9,099 nucleotides of DNA. It comes from Candidatus Rokuibacteriota bacterium (GTDB taxonomy: Bacteria > JAUVQV01). This document shows, one piece after another, positions 1 through 8,839 of the stretch (its first letter is position 1; every line of letters starts with the position of its first letter). The translations under genes were made by a program, and so were the position numbers. The notes beneath the pieces were generated by a model. The model was given only the letters and a program-made list of their open reading frames with translations, was not told the DNA's origin and ran no database searches. The stretch covers positions 1-9,099 of the forward strand of contig JAUWCW010000060.1 of assembly GCA_030609125.1 (NCBI GenBank). The letters run 5' to 3'.

Positions 1-1
1 G

Positions 2-1276
2 GAGCGGATCCGGGCGATCGCGCCGTCGGCCAGGCGGATCTATGTGCTGCGGGAGCGGTTCGACTGCTCGCACTGGAGGTGCGTGAAGGACTGCTTCCAC
101 CAGGTCACCGGCAGGCACATCGTCACCGAGCCCTTGACGCAGGCGGAGCGCAACGCCCTGTACGCCATCTGGGCATTCGAGCGCTTCAAGAGGACCTTCG
201 CCGTGCAGACGGCGAGCGACTACCTGCTGGTCCTGCTGGGGGAGCAGGAAGTGGAGAACGCCGAGCAGAACTACCGGGGGCTCATCACCTCCACCCGCCG
301 GGCCCAGCGCCTTGCCGAGGCGGGACGCCTCCCCTGGTTCCAGTTCGACCAGTCCCTTCAGAACGAGCTGAGGTCGCGGGACCGCTGGGTGCGGTCGAGG
401 GAGTCCTACAACCGGCGTCTCGACGCCTTCAAGGTAGAGATGGGACTGCCCACCGACGCCCGCGTCGAGCTCGATGCGGGTGAGCTGGAGAGGATGGCGG
501 AAGCGGTTCGACGGGTGCTGTCCCTGGACGAGCTGGACCCCGCACCGGAGAGCGTGCCTCCCGCCGACGCGCCGGTGGTGCTGAAGGAGCCCGAATGGCC
601 GGGCGCGGGGCCCATGGAAATAAGAGAGCAGGAGGCCCTCGGGCTGGCCCTGGAGAACCGCCTGGATCTGCGGGTCGCCCTGGGCAGGGTCTATGACGCA
701 CAGAGAAAAGTGGTGGTGGCGGCCGACGCCCTGCGGGCGGAGCTGACTCTCCTCGGCTCAGCCGCGGTCGGCGAAAGGCGCGGACCGGGATCCTCGGAGC
801 TCGCCGACGCGGAAATAGCCTTCGACGAGGGCCGCTACGCCGCCCTCCTGGCCCTCGATCTTCCCCTGGAGCGCACCGCCGAGAGAAACGTCTACCGGGA
901 GAGCTACATCTTTCTGGAACAGGCGGTGAGAAACGTGCAGGGCCTGGAGGACCAGGTCAAGCTCGAGGTGCGCAACCGTCTTCGCAGCCTCCTGGAGTCC
1001 AGGGAGGGGATCACGATCCAGTACCAGGCGGTGCGGATAGCCGAGCGAAGGGTGAAGAGCACGGACCTTTTTCTCCAGGCGGGACGGGCGGACGTGCGGG
1101 ACGTGCTGGAGTCGAGCGAAGCCCTGCTGAACGCGCAGAACGCCCTCGCCTCGGCGCTGGTGGACTACCGCGTCTCCGAGCTGGAGCTGCAACGCGACCT
1201 GGGAGTCCTGGAGGTGGACGAAACAGGCCTCTGGAGGGAATTCAAACCCCGGGAGAGAAAAAATGGAAGATCATAG
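2..1276 (+). CDS. TolC-family outer membrane efflux protein (5' partial)
   Basis: The frame is open from the left edge, so the true start and any signal peptide lie outside the window; 424 codons precede the stop at 1274-1276. The GTG at 44 is probably internal. The protein resembles the outer membrane efflux protein (OEP) family: two long, charged, helix-rich halves. The second half begins near 614 with the typical OEP repeat opening, an ALxLALENRLDLR stretch followed by an AQRKVVVAADALRAEL segment. The first half carries AIWAFERFKRTFAV and EAGRLPWFQFDQ stretches, which I associate with a lineage-specific branch of TolC-like proteins. In the family, trimers form an outer-membrane barrel with a long periplasmic alpha-tunnel that docks on an adaptor protein. 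The adaptor and ABC transporter genes directly follow, with a 14-base overlap, so it is probably the exit duct of that exporter. Oddity: three closely spaced cysteines encoded at 65-94. Class is fairly sure; substrate unknown. Confidence 0.82.
   Translation, partial: ERIRAIAPSARRIYVLRERFDCSHWRCVKDCFHQVTGRHIVTEPLTQAERNALYAIWAFERFKRTFAVQTASDYLLVLLGEQEVENAEQNYRGLITSTRRAQRLAEAGRLPWFQFDQSLQNELRSRDRWVRSRESYNRRLDAFKVEMGLPTDARVELDAGELERMAEAVRRVLSLDELDPAPESVPPADAPVVLKEPEWPGAGPMEIREQEALGLALENRLDLRVALGRVYDAQRKVVVAADALRAELTLLGSAAVGERRGPGSSELADAEIAFDEGRYAALLALDLPLERTAERNVYRESYIFLEQAVRNVQGLEDQVKLEVRNRLRSLLESREGITIQYQAVRIAERRVKSTDLFLQAGRADVRDVLESSEALLNAQNALASALVDYRVSELELQRDLGVLEVDETGLWREFKPRERKNGRS
1251..1257 (+). 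promoter_or_regulatory. Ribosome binding site of the adaptor gene
   Basis: GGGAGAG lies 5 bases before the ATG at 1263, inside the end of the upstream efflux gene. It supports ATG 1263 as the start and reinitiation or coupled translation across the 14-base overlap. Confidence 0.6.
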
Positions 1277-2819
1277 CGGATCTGCCTCCCGGTCTTCGCG
1301 CGGGCTGATTCTCGCGCTCTGTGCGGCAGCCGCGGCAGTTCTTGTTGTGGTGTGGCAGGTGACGCCCGGCCGCCAGGACGAGACCGCGAAGAACCAGCCG
1401 GTTTTCGCCGCCCAACGGGGTCCCCTGACCATCAGCGTCACCGAGTCGGGCACCATCAAGGCCAGGGAACAGATCATCATCAAGAACAAGGTGGAAGGGC
1501 GCACGACCATCCTCAGTCTCGTCCCCGAGGGTACGAGGGTGAAGAAGGGAGACCTCCTGGTGGAGCTCGACGCCAGCAGCCTGAAAGACCGCAAAGTGGA
1601 CCAGCAGATCAGGGTCATGAATGCCGAGGCGGCCTTTGTGCGGTCCCGGGAGAACCTGGAGGTCGTCAGGAACAAGGCGGTGAGCGACGTGGACAAGGCG
1701 GAGCTCGAGTTGCGGTTTGCCGGGGAGGACCTGAAAAAATACGTCGAGGGCGAGTTCCCGCAGAAGGTGATGACCGCGGAGGCGAAAGTCACCCTCGCCG
1801 AGGAGGAGTTGAGCAGGGCGGCGGAGAAGCTCACCTGGTCGAAGGTCCTCTTCGACGAGAAGTACCTCTCGCAGATGGAGCTGCAGGCAGACAAGCTGGG
1901 GGCCAGGAAGGCCGAGCTCGACATCAAGCTGGCCCGGGCGGACCTGGAGCTGCTGAAGAGCTTCACCTACGAGAGGGAGCTGGCCCAGCTCGAGAGCGAC
2001 GTGAGGCAGAAGACCATGGCCCTCGAGCGCGTGCGCCGGGCGGCGGCGGCGGACCTGGTCCAGAGCGAGGCCGATCTGCGGGCGAAAGAGTCGGAGTTCG
2101 AACAGCAGAAGAACAAGCTGGGCAAGGTGGAGAGCCAGATCGTGAAGACCAGGATCGCCGCTCCCGCGGACGGCCTGGTGATCTACGCCACCAGCGCCAA
2201 GGCCACCTGGCGCGGCAACGTGGAGCCCCTTGACGAGGGACAGCAGGTCCACGAGCGCCAGGAGCTGATCTATCTGCCGACGGCCTCCTCGTTCATGGCA
2301 GACGTGAAAGTTCACGAGTCGAGTCTGAAGAAGATCTCCGTCGGCCTGTCTGCCCGTCTGACCGTGGACGCCCTGCCGGGACAGGCCTTCACCGGCACGG
2401 TGGCCAAGATCGCCCCCCTTCCCGACGCGCAGAGCATCTTTCTCAACCCCGATCTGAAGGTCTACAGGACGGAGGTGCACATCGACGGTGACGGCAAGGA
2501 CCTGAGGACCGGGATGAGCTGCCGGGCGAAGATCGTCATCGCCCGCTATGACGACGCGCTCTTTGTTCCGGTGCAGGCGGTTCTCAGGGTGAAGGGCAAA
2601 CCGACGGTCTACGTGCGCGGGAAAAGCGGCTGGGAGCCCCGGGTCATCGAGACCGGCCTCGACAACAACCGCATGATGCGGATCACGGCCGGTCTGGAGG
2701 AGGGGGAGGAGGTCCTGCTCACGCCGCCCCTGGAGGAAGGGGAGGTGGAGCGCGAGGAAGAGGGCCCGTCTCCCTCCACCCCGCGGGCGAAGACCCCGGT
2801 GAGCCGGGAGAGCCCGTGA
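1263..2819 (+). CDS. MacA/HlyD-type periplasmic adaptor (membrane fusion protein)
   Basis: 518-residue adaptor expected to bridge an inner-membrane ABC transporter and a TolC-like duct. Residues about 15-33 form one hydrophobic segment (LILALC...VVVWQV), an N-terminal anchor leaving the rest in the periplasm. Residues about 50-103 form the first half of the lipoyl/barrel-sandwich domain, with the turn GTRVKKGDLLVELD. Residues about 104-290 are charged, alanine/leucine/glutamate-rich helix, a long coiled-coil hairpin. The second lipoyl half follows (IVKTRIAAPADGLVIYA, about 292-308), then a beta-barrel (about 335-420) and membrane-proximal domain (to about 490). The last 25 or so residues are a Glu-rich then Pro/Ser/Arg tail. 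It is much longer than E. coli MacA (about 370 residues), mainly because of the hairpin and tail. It overlaps the ATPase gene by 4 bases. Adaptor class is secure; a MacA-like partner is inferred from the neighbouring MacB-type genes. Confidence 0.88.
   Translation: MEDHSGSASRSSRGLILALCAAAAAVLVVVWQVTPGRQDETAKNQPVFAAQRGPLTISVTESGTIKAREQIIIKNKVEGRTTILSLVPEGTRVKKGDLLVELDASSLKDRKVDQQIRVMNAEAAFVRSRENLEVVRNKAVSDVDKAELELRFAGEDLKKYVEGEFPQKVMTAEAKVTLAEEELSRAAEKLTWSKVLFDEKYLSQMELQADKLGARKAELDIKLARADLELLKSFTYERELAQLESDVRQKTMALERVRRAAAADLVQSEADLRAKESEFEQQKNKLGKVESQIVKTRIAAPADGLVIYATSAKATWRGNVEPLDEGQQVHERQELIYLPTASSFMADVKVHESSLKKISVGLSARLTVDALPGQAFTGTVAKIAPLPDAQSIFLNPDLKVYRTEVHIDGDGKDLRTGMSCRAKIVIARYDDALFVPVQAVLRVKGKPTVYVRGKSGWEPRVIETGLDNNRMMRITAGLEEGEEVLLTPPLEEGEVEREEEGPSPSTPRAKTPVSRESP
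2806..2812 (+). promoter_or_regulatory. Ribosome binding site supporting a GTG start
   Basis: GGGAGAG sits 3 bases before GTG 2816, which overlaps the adaptor stop as GTGA. The spacing is slightly short but usable. It favours this GTG over the later ATG at 2885, which would delete the LREVCKVYRMG strand containing the A-loop tyrosine. Confidence 0.5.
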
Positions 2820-3526
2820 AAACCACCGCCGCGGGTGCGACCTGTGCCGAGGCCTGCCTGAGGGAGGTTTGCAAGGTTTACAGGATGGGGGACCAGGAGG
2901 TCCCGGCACTGCGCGGCGTCTCCGTGGAGTTTGATCCCGGCAGCTTCTGGGCCGTCATGGGTCCCAGCGGGTCGGGCAAGAGCACTCTTCTCAACATCCT
3001 CGGCTGCCTCGACCGGCCCACGTCCGGCCGGTACCTTCTCCAGGGGGACGACGTGGGCGCCCTCGACGACGACACCCTCAGCGAGCTGCGCCTGCGGCGC
3101 CTGGGCTTTGTCTTTCAGAGCTTCAACCTCATCCCCCAGCTGACGGTGGAAGAGAACATCCAGCTCCCCCTCTACTACCTGGGGTGGGAGCCGGAAAAGA
3201 GCATTGAGCGTGCCCGCGAGCTGGCGGCGAAGTTCGATCTTGCCGACCGTGTGGGACACCGTCCGACGGAGCTCTCGGGAGGGCAGCAGCAGCGGGTCGC
3301 CATCGCCCGGGCCCTCGCCAACGACCCCTCGATCATCCTCGCCGACGAGCCCACGGGGAACGTGGACTCCAGGATGGGCGGGGAGATCATGCAGATCATC
3401 TCGGAGCTGAACAGGTCGGGGAAGACGATCATCATGGTGACCCACGAGCCGCACATCGCCGCTTTTGCCCGCCAGAGGCTTTACATGAAGGACGGCGCCG
3501 TCGAGCACATCGAGGAAGGCCGCTGA
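2816..3526 (+). CDS. MacB/LolD-type ABC transporter ATP-binding protein
   Basis: 236-residue cytoplasmic ABC ATPase powering the exporter. All motifs are intact: A-loop Tyr22, Walker A GPSGSGKS at 49-56, Q-loop Gln101 in FVFQSFNL, ABC signature LSGGQQQR at 153-160, Walker B ILADEPTGN with Asp177 and catalytic Glu178, D-loop VDS at 183-185, and H-loop His210 in MVTHE. The FVFQSFNLIPQLTVEENIQLPL stretch and DEPTGNVDS are typical of the MacB/LolD/FtsE group, which acts by mechanotransmission rather than pumping through a channel. It is a stand-alone subunit: in E. coli MacB the ATPase and permease are one chain, whereas here they are two, as in YknYZ or LolCDE systems. The gene starts with GTG, overlaps the adaptor by 4 bases and the permease gene by 1 base (TGATG). 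Class is secure; the exported substrate cannot be read from the sequence. Confidence 0.95.
   Translation: MKTTAAGATCAEACLREVCKVYRMGDQEVPALRGVSVEFDPGSFWAVMGPSGSGKSTLLNILGCLDRPTSGRYLLQGDDVGALDDDTLSELRLRRLGFVFQSFNLIPQLTVEENIQLPLYYLGWEPEKSIERARELAAKFDLADRVGHRPTELSGGQQQRVAIARALANDPSIILADEPTGNVDSRMGGEIMQIISELNRSGKTIIMVTHEPHIAAFARQRLYMKDGAVEHIEEGR
3513..3519 (+). promoter_or_regulatory. Ribosome binding site of the permease gene
   Basis: AGGAAGG lies 6 bases before ATG 3526, within the last codons of the ATPase gene. The start overlaps the preceding stop as TGATG, a classic coupling arrangement. Confidence 0.55.
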
Positions 3527-4791
3527 TGCGCCGCTCCCGGCTGATGCTCAACGTCAGACTCGGCATCAAGAACCTTCGGCTGCACAAGCTCCGCTCCTTT
3601 CTGACCATGCTCGGCGTGGTCTTCGGGGTGAGCAGCGTCATCGCCATGCTCGCCGTCGGCGAGGGTGCGAGCAAGGAGGCGCTGGAGCAGATCCGGAAGC
3701 TGGGAAGCAACAACATCATTGTCCGCTCCGTCAAGCCGGTGAAGGAGCAGATCCGGGAAGTGAGGACCAGAATGAGCATCTACGGCCTTCTCTACGAGGA
3801 TATGGAACGCATCGCCGGTAGCTTCTCCGCCGTGCGCAGGATCGTGCCCGCCAAGCTCGTGCGGCAGGAGGGGAGACTGGGAGCGCGCACTCTGGAGCTG
3901 AGAGTCGTGGGAACCACGCCGGAGTGGTTCGACCTGGTGCGGAGGCCCCTCGTCGCCGGGAGGGTGATGACCTCCACGGACAACGGGCAGCGCCGGGGGG
4001 TGGTGGTCCTCACCGAGCACGGGGCGAGAAGACTCCTGGCGACGGAGGGCACCATCGGTCAGCCCGTGAGGATCGGGGGAGGCATTTTCGAGGTGATAGG
4101 CATCGTGCAGAGCGAGAGCGGTTTCGGGGGGGACATCCAGACGCCCGACCAGGACGTGGACGCCTACATTCCCCTCGAGGTCGCGCGGGAGCGCTTCGGC
4201 GACATCTTCACGCAGAGGACGGCCGGAGCCCGGATACGGGAGCGGGTCGAGCTGCACCAGCTGATCGCCGAAGTGGCGACGCTGGAAGAGGTGGAGGCCA
4301 CCGCCGCGGGAATCGAATCTCTGCTTATGAGGTTTCACGGGAAGCAAGACTACCGCGTCAGCGTGCCGCTTGCCCTGCTGCGCCAGGCGGAGGCGACAAA
4401 GAGGACGTTCAACATCGTTCTCGGCTCCATCGCAGCCATCAGCCTCCTGGTCGGGGGAATCGGCATCATGAACATCATGCTCGCCTCCGTCACCGAGAGA
4501 ACCCGGGAAATCGGCATCAGAAGGGCGGTAGGCGCCAAGAAAAAGCAGATCGTCGGACAGTTCCTGATCGAGACCGTCGTCCTCTCCACCACCGGCGGAC
4601 TGATCGGGATCGGGATCGGGCTCCTGGTGCCCTGGCTGATCACCAGCTTTGCCGGCATGCCGACGGTGGTCAAACCGGGGAGCCTTGTCCTCTCTCTCGG
4701 CATCAGCATGACCGTGGGGATCCTCTTCGGGATCTATCCCGCCTTCCGAGCCGCCGACCTCGATCCCATAGAGGCCCTGCGCCATGAATGA
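3526..4791 (+). CDS. MacB/FtsX-type ABC transporter permease
   Basis: 421-residue inner-membrane subunit of the exporter. Layout matches the MacB permease family: a basic cytoplasmic N-terminus (MRRSRLMLNVRLGIKNLRLHK), TM1 about 25-45 (FLTMLGVVFGVSSVIAML), then a large periplasmic MacB_PCD domain about 46-290. TM2 is about 294-316 (VLGSIAAISLLVGGIGIMNIM), TM3 about 346-372, TM4 about 387-408 (LVLSLGISMTVGILFGIYP). After TM2 comes the conserved cytoplasmic stretch TERTREIGIRRAVGAKKKQI, and the chain ends in YPAFRAADLDPIEALRHE, the FtsX/MacB hallmark. The full-length FtsX domain and no fused ATPase indicate a heteromeric version of MacB working with the ATPase encoded just upstream. By family analogy, ATP-driven TM movements transmitted to the periplasmic domain push substrate through the adaptor and TolC-like duct. 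Its end overlaps prmA by 8 bases. Confidence 0.93.
   Translation: MRRSRLMLNVRLGIKNLRLHKLRSFLTMLGVVFGVSSVIAMLAVGEGASKEALEQIRKLGSNNIIVRSVKPVKEQIREVRTRMSIYGLLYEDMERIAGSFSAVRRIVPAKLVRQEGRLGARTLELRVVGTTPEWFDLVRRPLVAGRVMTSTDNGQRRGVVVLTEHGARRLLATEGTIGQPVRIGGGIFEVIGIVQSESGFGGDIQTPDQDVDAYIPLEVARERFGDIFTQRTAGARIRERVELHQLIAEVATLEEVEATAAGIESLLMRFHGKQDYRVSVPLALLRQAEATKRTFNIVLGSIAAISLLVGGIGIMNIMLASVTERTREIGIRRAVGAKKKQIVGQFLIETVVLSTTGGLIGIGIGLLVPWLITSFAGMPTVVKPGSLVLSLGISMTVGILFGIYPAFRAADLDPIEALRHE
4602..4620 (+). repeat. Short in-frame tandem repeat in the permease TM3
   Basis: GATCGG occurs three times in direct succession plus one extra G. It encodes the GIGIG part of TM3 (LIGIGIGLL). It fits a glycine-rich membrane helix and looks like part of the gene rather than a mobile or regulatory repeat. 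Copy number could slip without a frameshift because the unit is 6 bases. Confidence 0.6.
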
Positions 4792-5752
4792 GGCGGGAAG
4801 GAAGTCTCGTCCCGGCCCCGAGGCGAGGTTGTGGACGAAGGTCGTGATCGAGACCGGTCGAGGGAGCTGTGAGGAGGTGGCGCTCTTTCTTGCCGAGATG
4901 ACGGGCGGCGGGGTGGAGTGCGTTTCCGTAAGCGACAGGGGGCACTCTCCCAGGGAGCAGGTGGTGGGCTACCTCGGCAGCGACGCCCTCAACCCGTCGC
5001 ACAAGAGCCGGCTGGCAGCATTCCTGGAAGAGCTGGGGGCGCGCGATCCGCTGGCGGCCCCCGTGCTGGTGCGCTCCGAGCCGGTGCCGGAGGAGGACTG
5101 GCGCCACATCTGGAGGACCCACTTCCGGGTGTCGCGGCTGACGCCGAGGCTGGTGGTCAGGCCCCCCTGGGAGGAGTATGTCCCGAAGGGGGAAGAGCGT
5201 GTGCTGGAGATCGACCCGGGCATGGCCTTCGGGACCGGCCTTCACGCCAGCACCCGCCTCACCCTTTCCTTCATCGATGACCTCTTCAAGGAACCGGAGG
5301 AAACAGGGACAGCCCCCACTTTTCCGGAAACGGTGCTCGATATAGGCGTGGGGACGGGCATACTCTCCATGGCCTGCGCCCGACTCGGGGCACGGGATGT
5401 CACGGCCATCGACAACGACCTTGCGGCGGTGAGTGCCGCGGAGGGGAACATCAGGCGCAACGGCCTTGAAAGAATAGTAAAAGTGAGCGGTGTGGACCTT
5501 GCCGCCGTGCCGGGATCGTTCGACCTGATCACGGCCAACATGTTTCACAATATCCTGGTCGAGCTGGCCGCCCGGATTGTTCGTCGGCTCCGGGTTCCCG
5601 GGACCCTCCTCTGCTCCGGCATTCTGGAGGGAGGGCAGGAGGAGAGCCTCAGGCAGGTTTTCGAGGGCCTCGGACTCCATTTCACCGAATCGCGGCACGA
5701 AGGGGAATGGGTGGCCCTGCGCTTCGACAGAACCGGGGACGGTCCACGGTAG
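4784..5752 (+). CDS. prmA: Ribosomal protein L11 methyltransferase PrmA
   Basis: 322-residue cytoplasmic S-adenosylmethionine-dependent enzyme; in characterised bacteria it methylates ribosomal protein L11 on the N-terminal amino group and lysines. The N-terminal substrate-recognition domain covers about 1-100, followed by EEDW (103-106), the IDPGMAFGTGLHASTRL block (Asp144 onward; GTGxH is diagnostic of PrmA), SAM motif I VLDIGVGTGILS (184-195), an acidic AIDND strand for SAM ribose, and the NMFHNILVELA motif (Asn252 onward). In many PrmA proteins the last motif reads NI(L)A; the Met-Phe-His version here is a mild variation. It is about 30 residues longer than E. coli PrmA, mainly an extended N-terminus and a loop at about 165-180. 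ATG 4784 has GAGG 9 bases upstream and overlaps the permease stop by 8 bases, implying co-transcription with the efflux genes. Confidence 0.93.
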   Translation: MNEAGRKSRPGPEARLWTKVVIETGRGSCEEVALFLAEMTGGGVECVSVSDRGHSPREQVVGYLGSDALNPSHKSRLAAFLEELGARDPLAAPVLVRSEPVPEEDWRHIWRTHFRVSRLTPRLVVRPPWEEYVPKGEERVLEIDPGMAFGTGLHASTRLTLSFIDDLFKEPEETGTAPTFPETVLDIGVGTGILSMACARLGARDVTAIDNDLAAVSAAEGNIRRNGLERIVKVSGVDLAAVPGSFDLITANMFHNILVELAARIVRRLRVPGTLLCSGILEGGQEESLRQVFEGLGLHFTESRHEGEWVALRFDRTGDGPR

Positions 5753-5758
5753 CGGGGC

Positions 5759-5790
5759 GAGGGATCTCCTTGTATCCTCCCGTTTTTTCT
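5759..5790 (+). terminator. Weak candidate intrinsic terminator after prmA
   Basis: GAGGGAT (5759-5765) can pair with ATCCTC (5774-5779) with one bulged G and an 8-base loop. Then come CCG and a T6 run at 5783-5788. The stem is short and imperfect, so termination would be partial at best. The T run ends just 3 bases before the -35 box of the downstream promoter. Confidence 0.35.
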
Positions 5791-5791
5791 C

Positions 5792-5820
5792 TTGACAGCC
5801 CCTCTGCAAAACACTATACT
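5792..5820 (+). promoter_or_regulatory. Sigma-70 promoter upstream of the EF-G gene
   Basis: TTGACA (5792-5797) is a perfect -35 box. TATACT (5815-5820) matches the -10 consensus TATAAT at five of six positions, and the spacer is exactly 17 bases. The stretch before it is T-rich (TTTTTTCTC) and could act like an UP-type element. Transcription would start around 5826-5828. The expected strength suits a gene for an abundant translation factor, and this is the only strong promoter I see in the window. Confidence 0.82.
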
Positions 5821-5826
5821 CTCGCG

Positions 5827-5952
5827 TCTTTGTGTGGTCTGTTGCGGCTCCGGCGCAGACGGGGCCGTTTCTCGAATCCCCCCTTCCGGTATCGCATCAC
5901 AAACAGGGCTTATCCGTGAAACTGAGAAAGGAAGCAAAAAGGGACTAGGAAG
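5827..5952 (+). other. Leader of the EF-G transcript
   Basis: About 125 untranslated bases lie between the expected transcription start and ATG 5953. A small hairpin is possible: GTCTG at 5837-5841 with CAGAC at 5856-5860. I recognise no known riboswitch or ribosomal-protein operator. The end is purine-rich. AAGGGA at 5939-5944 (8 bases before the ATG) is the best-spaced ribosome binding site, although it is not a strong match. AGGAAG at 5947-5952 abuts the start codon and is too close. Confidence 0.45.
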
Positions 5953-8037
<2,085 letters not shown>

Positions 8038-8077
8038 TGCCGAAGGACGGTCGGACAACCTTGTTTATCTGCAGGAC

Positions 8078-8082
8078 AGGAG
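8078..8082 (+). promoter_or_regulatory. Ribosome binding site deciding the ATPase start
   Basis: AGGAG lies 7 bases before ATG 8090, ideal spacing. It places the start here rather than at upstream in-frame codons, which would overlap the EF-G gene by about 50 bases. Confidence 0.7.
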
Positions 8083-8089
8083 CGCCGAT

Positions 8090-8836
8090 ATGCTGAAAAA
8101 AGACCTTATCCTCAAGAACCCCCTCCGGGCCCTCGAGCCCGAGACCGGTCCGAATGCCGCACCGAGCCGCATGGGGCTGGTGATCGCCCGCCGCGGCGTG
8201 GGCAAGACGGCCATGCTCGTCCAGTTCGCCCTGGACAGCCTGCTGCGGGGAAACCGGGTGCTGCACGTGAGCATAGGACAGAAGCTCGAGAAGACCAAGG
8301 CCTGGTATGAGGACCTCTTCGAGGACCTTTCCCGGTCGTACCGCCTCGACCACGCCGGCCAGGTGCACGACGAGATCGCCCGCAACCGCTTGATCATGAC
8401 GTTCAAGGCCACCGCCTTCAGCGGCCCCAAGCTGGAAGAGCGCCTGAACGATCTGCTCTACCAGGACATCTTCAGACCCGAATGCATGGTCATCGACGGC
8501 TACGACTTCGAGAGCGCCACGCGCCCGCAGGTCCAGGACCTGCTCGACCTGACCCAGGCGATGAGCCTGCACACGTGGTTCTCCGCCGTCAGGCACCGGG
8601 AGGATCCCCGCACCAGTGAACTCGGCGTCCCGGTGCCCTGCGACAAGTTCGAGGACCTCTTTGACACCATTCTTCTTCTTGACCCCGAGGAGAAGGGGAT
8701 CGCCCTGCGGACGCTCAAGGACGAGTTCTCAGACGCCGCCGGGAAGAGGAAGCTCATCCTCGACCCCGCGACCTTTCTCGTCAGCACACTTGACCATCAA
8801 AGCCCGGATAAGACCAACGAATCAGGGAGGCAGTAA
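8090..8836 (+). CDS. Uncharacterised P-loop ATPase, RecA/KaiC-like
   Basis: 248-residue cytoplasmic protein with no membrane segment. I do not recognise a named family. Residues 30-40 read LVIARRGVGKT, a Walker A motif (33-40) after a hydrophobic strand. The next helix and strand (AMLVQFALDSLLRGNRVLHVSI) resemble the order in RecA/KaiC/DnaB-type ATPases. Walker B is CMVIDGYD (132-139, Asp136). Then comes a strand with a polar end (TWFSAVRHRE), where RecA-like proteins often place a sensor residue. The end, FDTILLLDPEEKGIALRTLKDEF followed by KLILDPATFLV, has the beta-hairpin look of KaiC-like folds. Nothing indicates a DNA-binding or transporter domain. It begins 52 bases after the EF-G stop with no visible terminator between, and ends 3 bases before the next gene. 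Co-expression with EF-G is likely; a role in translation is only guilt by association. Confidence 0.75.
   Translation: MLKKDLILKNPLRALEPETGPNAAPSRMGLVIARRGVGKTAMLVQFALDSLLRGNRVLHVSIGQKLEKTKAWYEDLFEDLSRSYRLDHAGQVHDEIARNRLIMTFKATAFSGPKLEERLNDLLYQDIFRPECMVIDGYDFESATRPQVQDLLDLTQAMSLHTWFSAVRHREDPRTSELGVPVPCDKFEDLFDTILLLDPEEKGIALRTLKDEFSDAAGKRKLILDPATFLVSTLDHQSPDKTNESGRQ
8824..8830 (+). promoter_or_regulatory. Ribosome binding site of the last gene
   Basis: AGGGAGG lies 9 bases before ATG 8840, inside the end of the ATPase gene. It supports both the start codon and coupled translation. Confidence 0.65.
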
Positions 8837-8839
8837 GGA

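Noticed and set aside
44-46. GTG as the start of the TolC-like gene
   Set aside because: The frame is open back to the window edge, the upstream residues read naturally into the gene, and no ribosome binding site or signal peptide follows this GTG.
1305-1322. LALC at residues 17-20 of the adaptor as a lipoprotein signal
   Set aside because: The residue before the cysteine is leucine, not Gly/Ala/Ser, and the hydrophobic run continues well past the cysteine. That fits a membrane anchor better.
2885-2887. ATG as the start of the ABC ATPase
   Set aside because: It would remove the first beta strand and the A-loop tyrosine that other ABC ATPases retain; the GTG at 2816 with GGGAGAG and the GTGA overlap fits better.
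1242-2909. A 555-codon open frame on the - strand opposite the adaptor gene
   Set aside because: The translation is a compositional shadow (Pro/Arg/His/Leu-rich) with no recognisable motif, and the + strand adaptor is convincing.
3481-4785. A 434-codon open frame on the - strand opposite the permease
   Set aside because: Its translation is rich in His, Asp and Gly with no domain, and the opposite strand encodes a clear FtsX-type permease.
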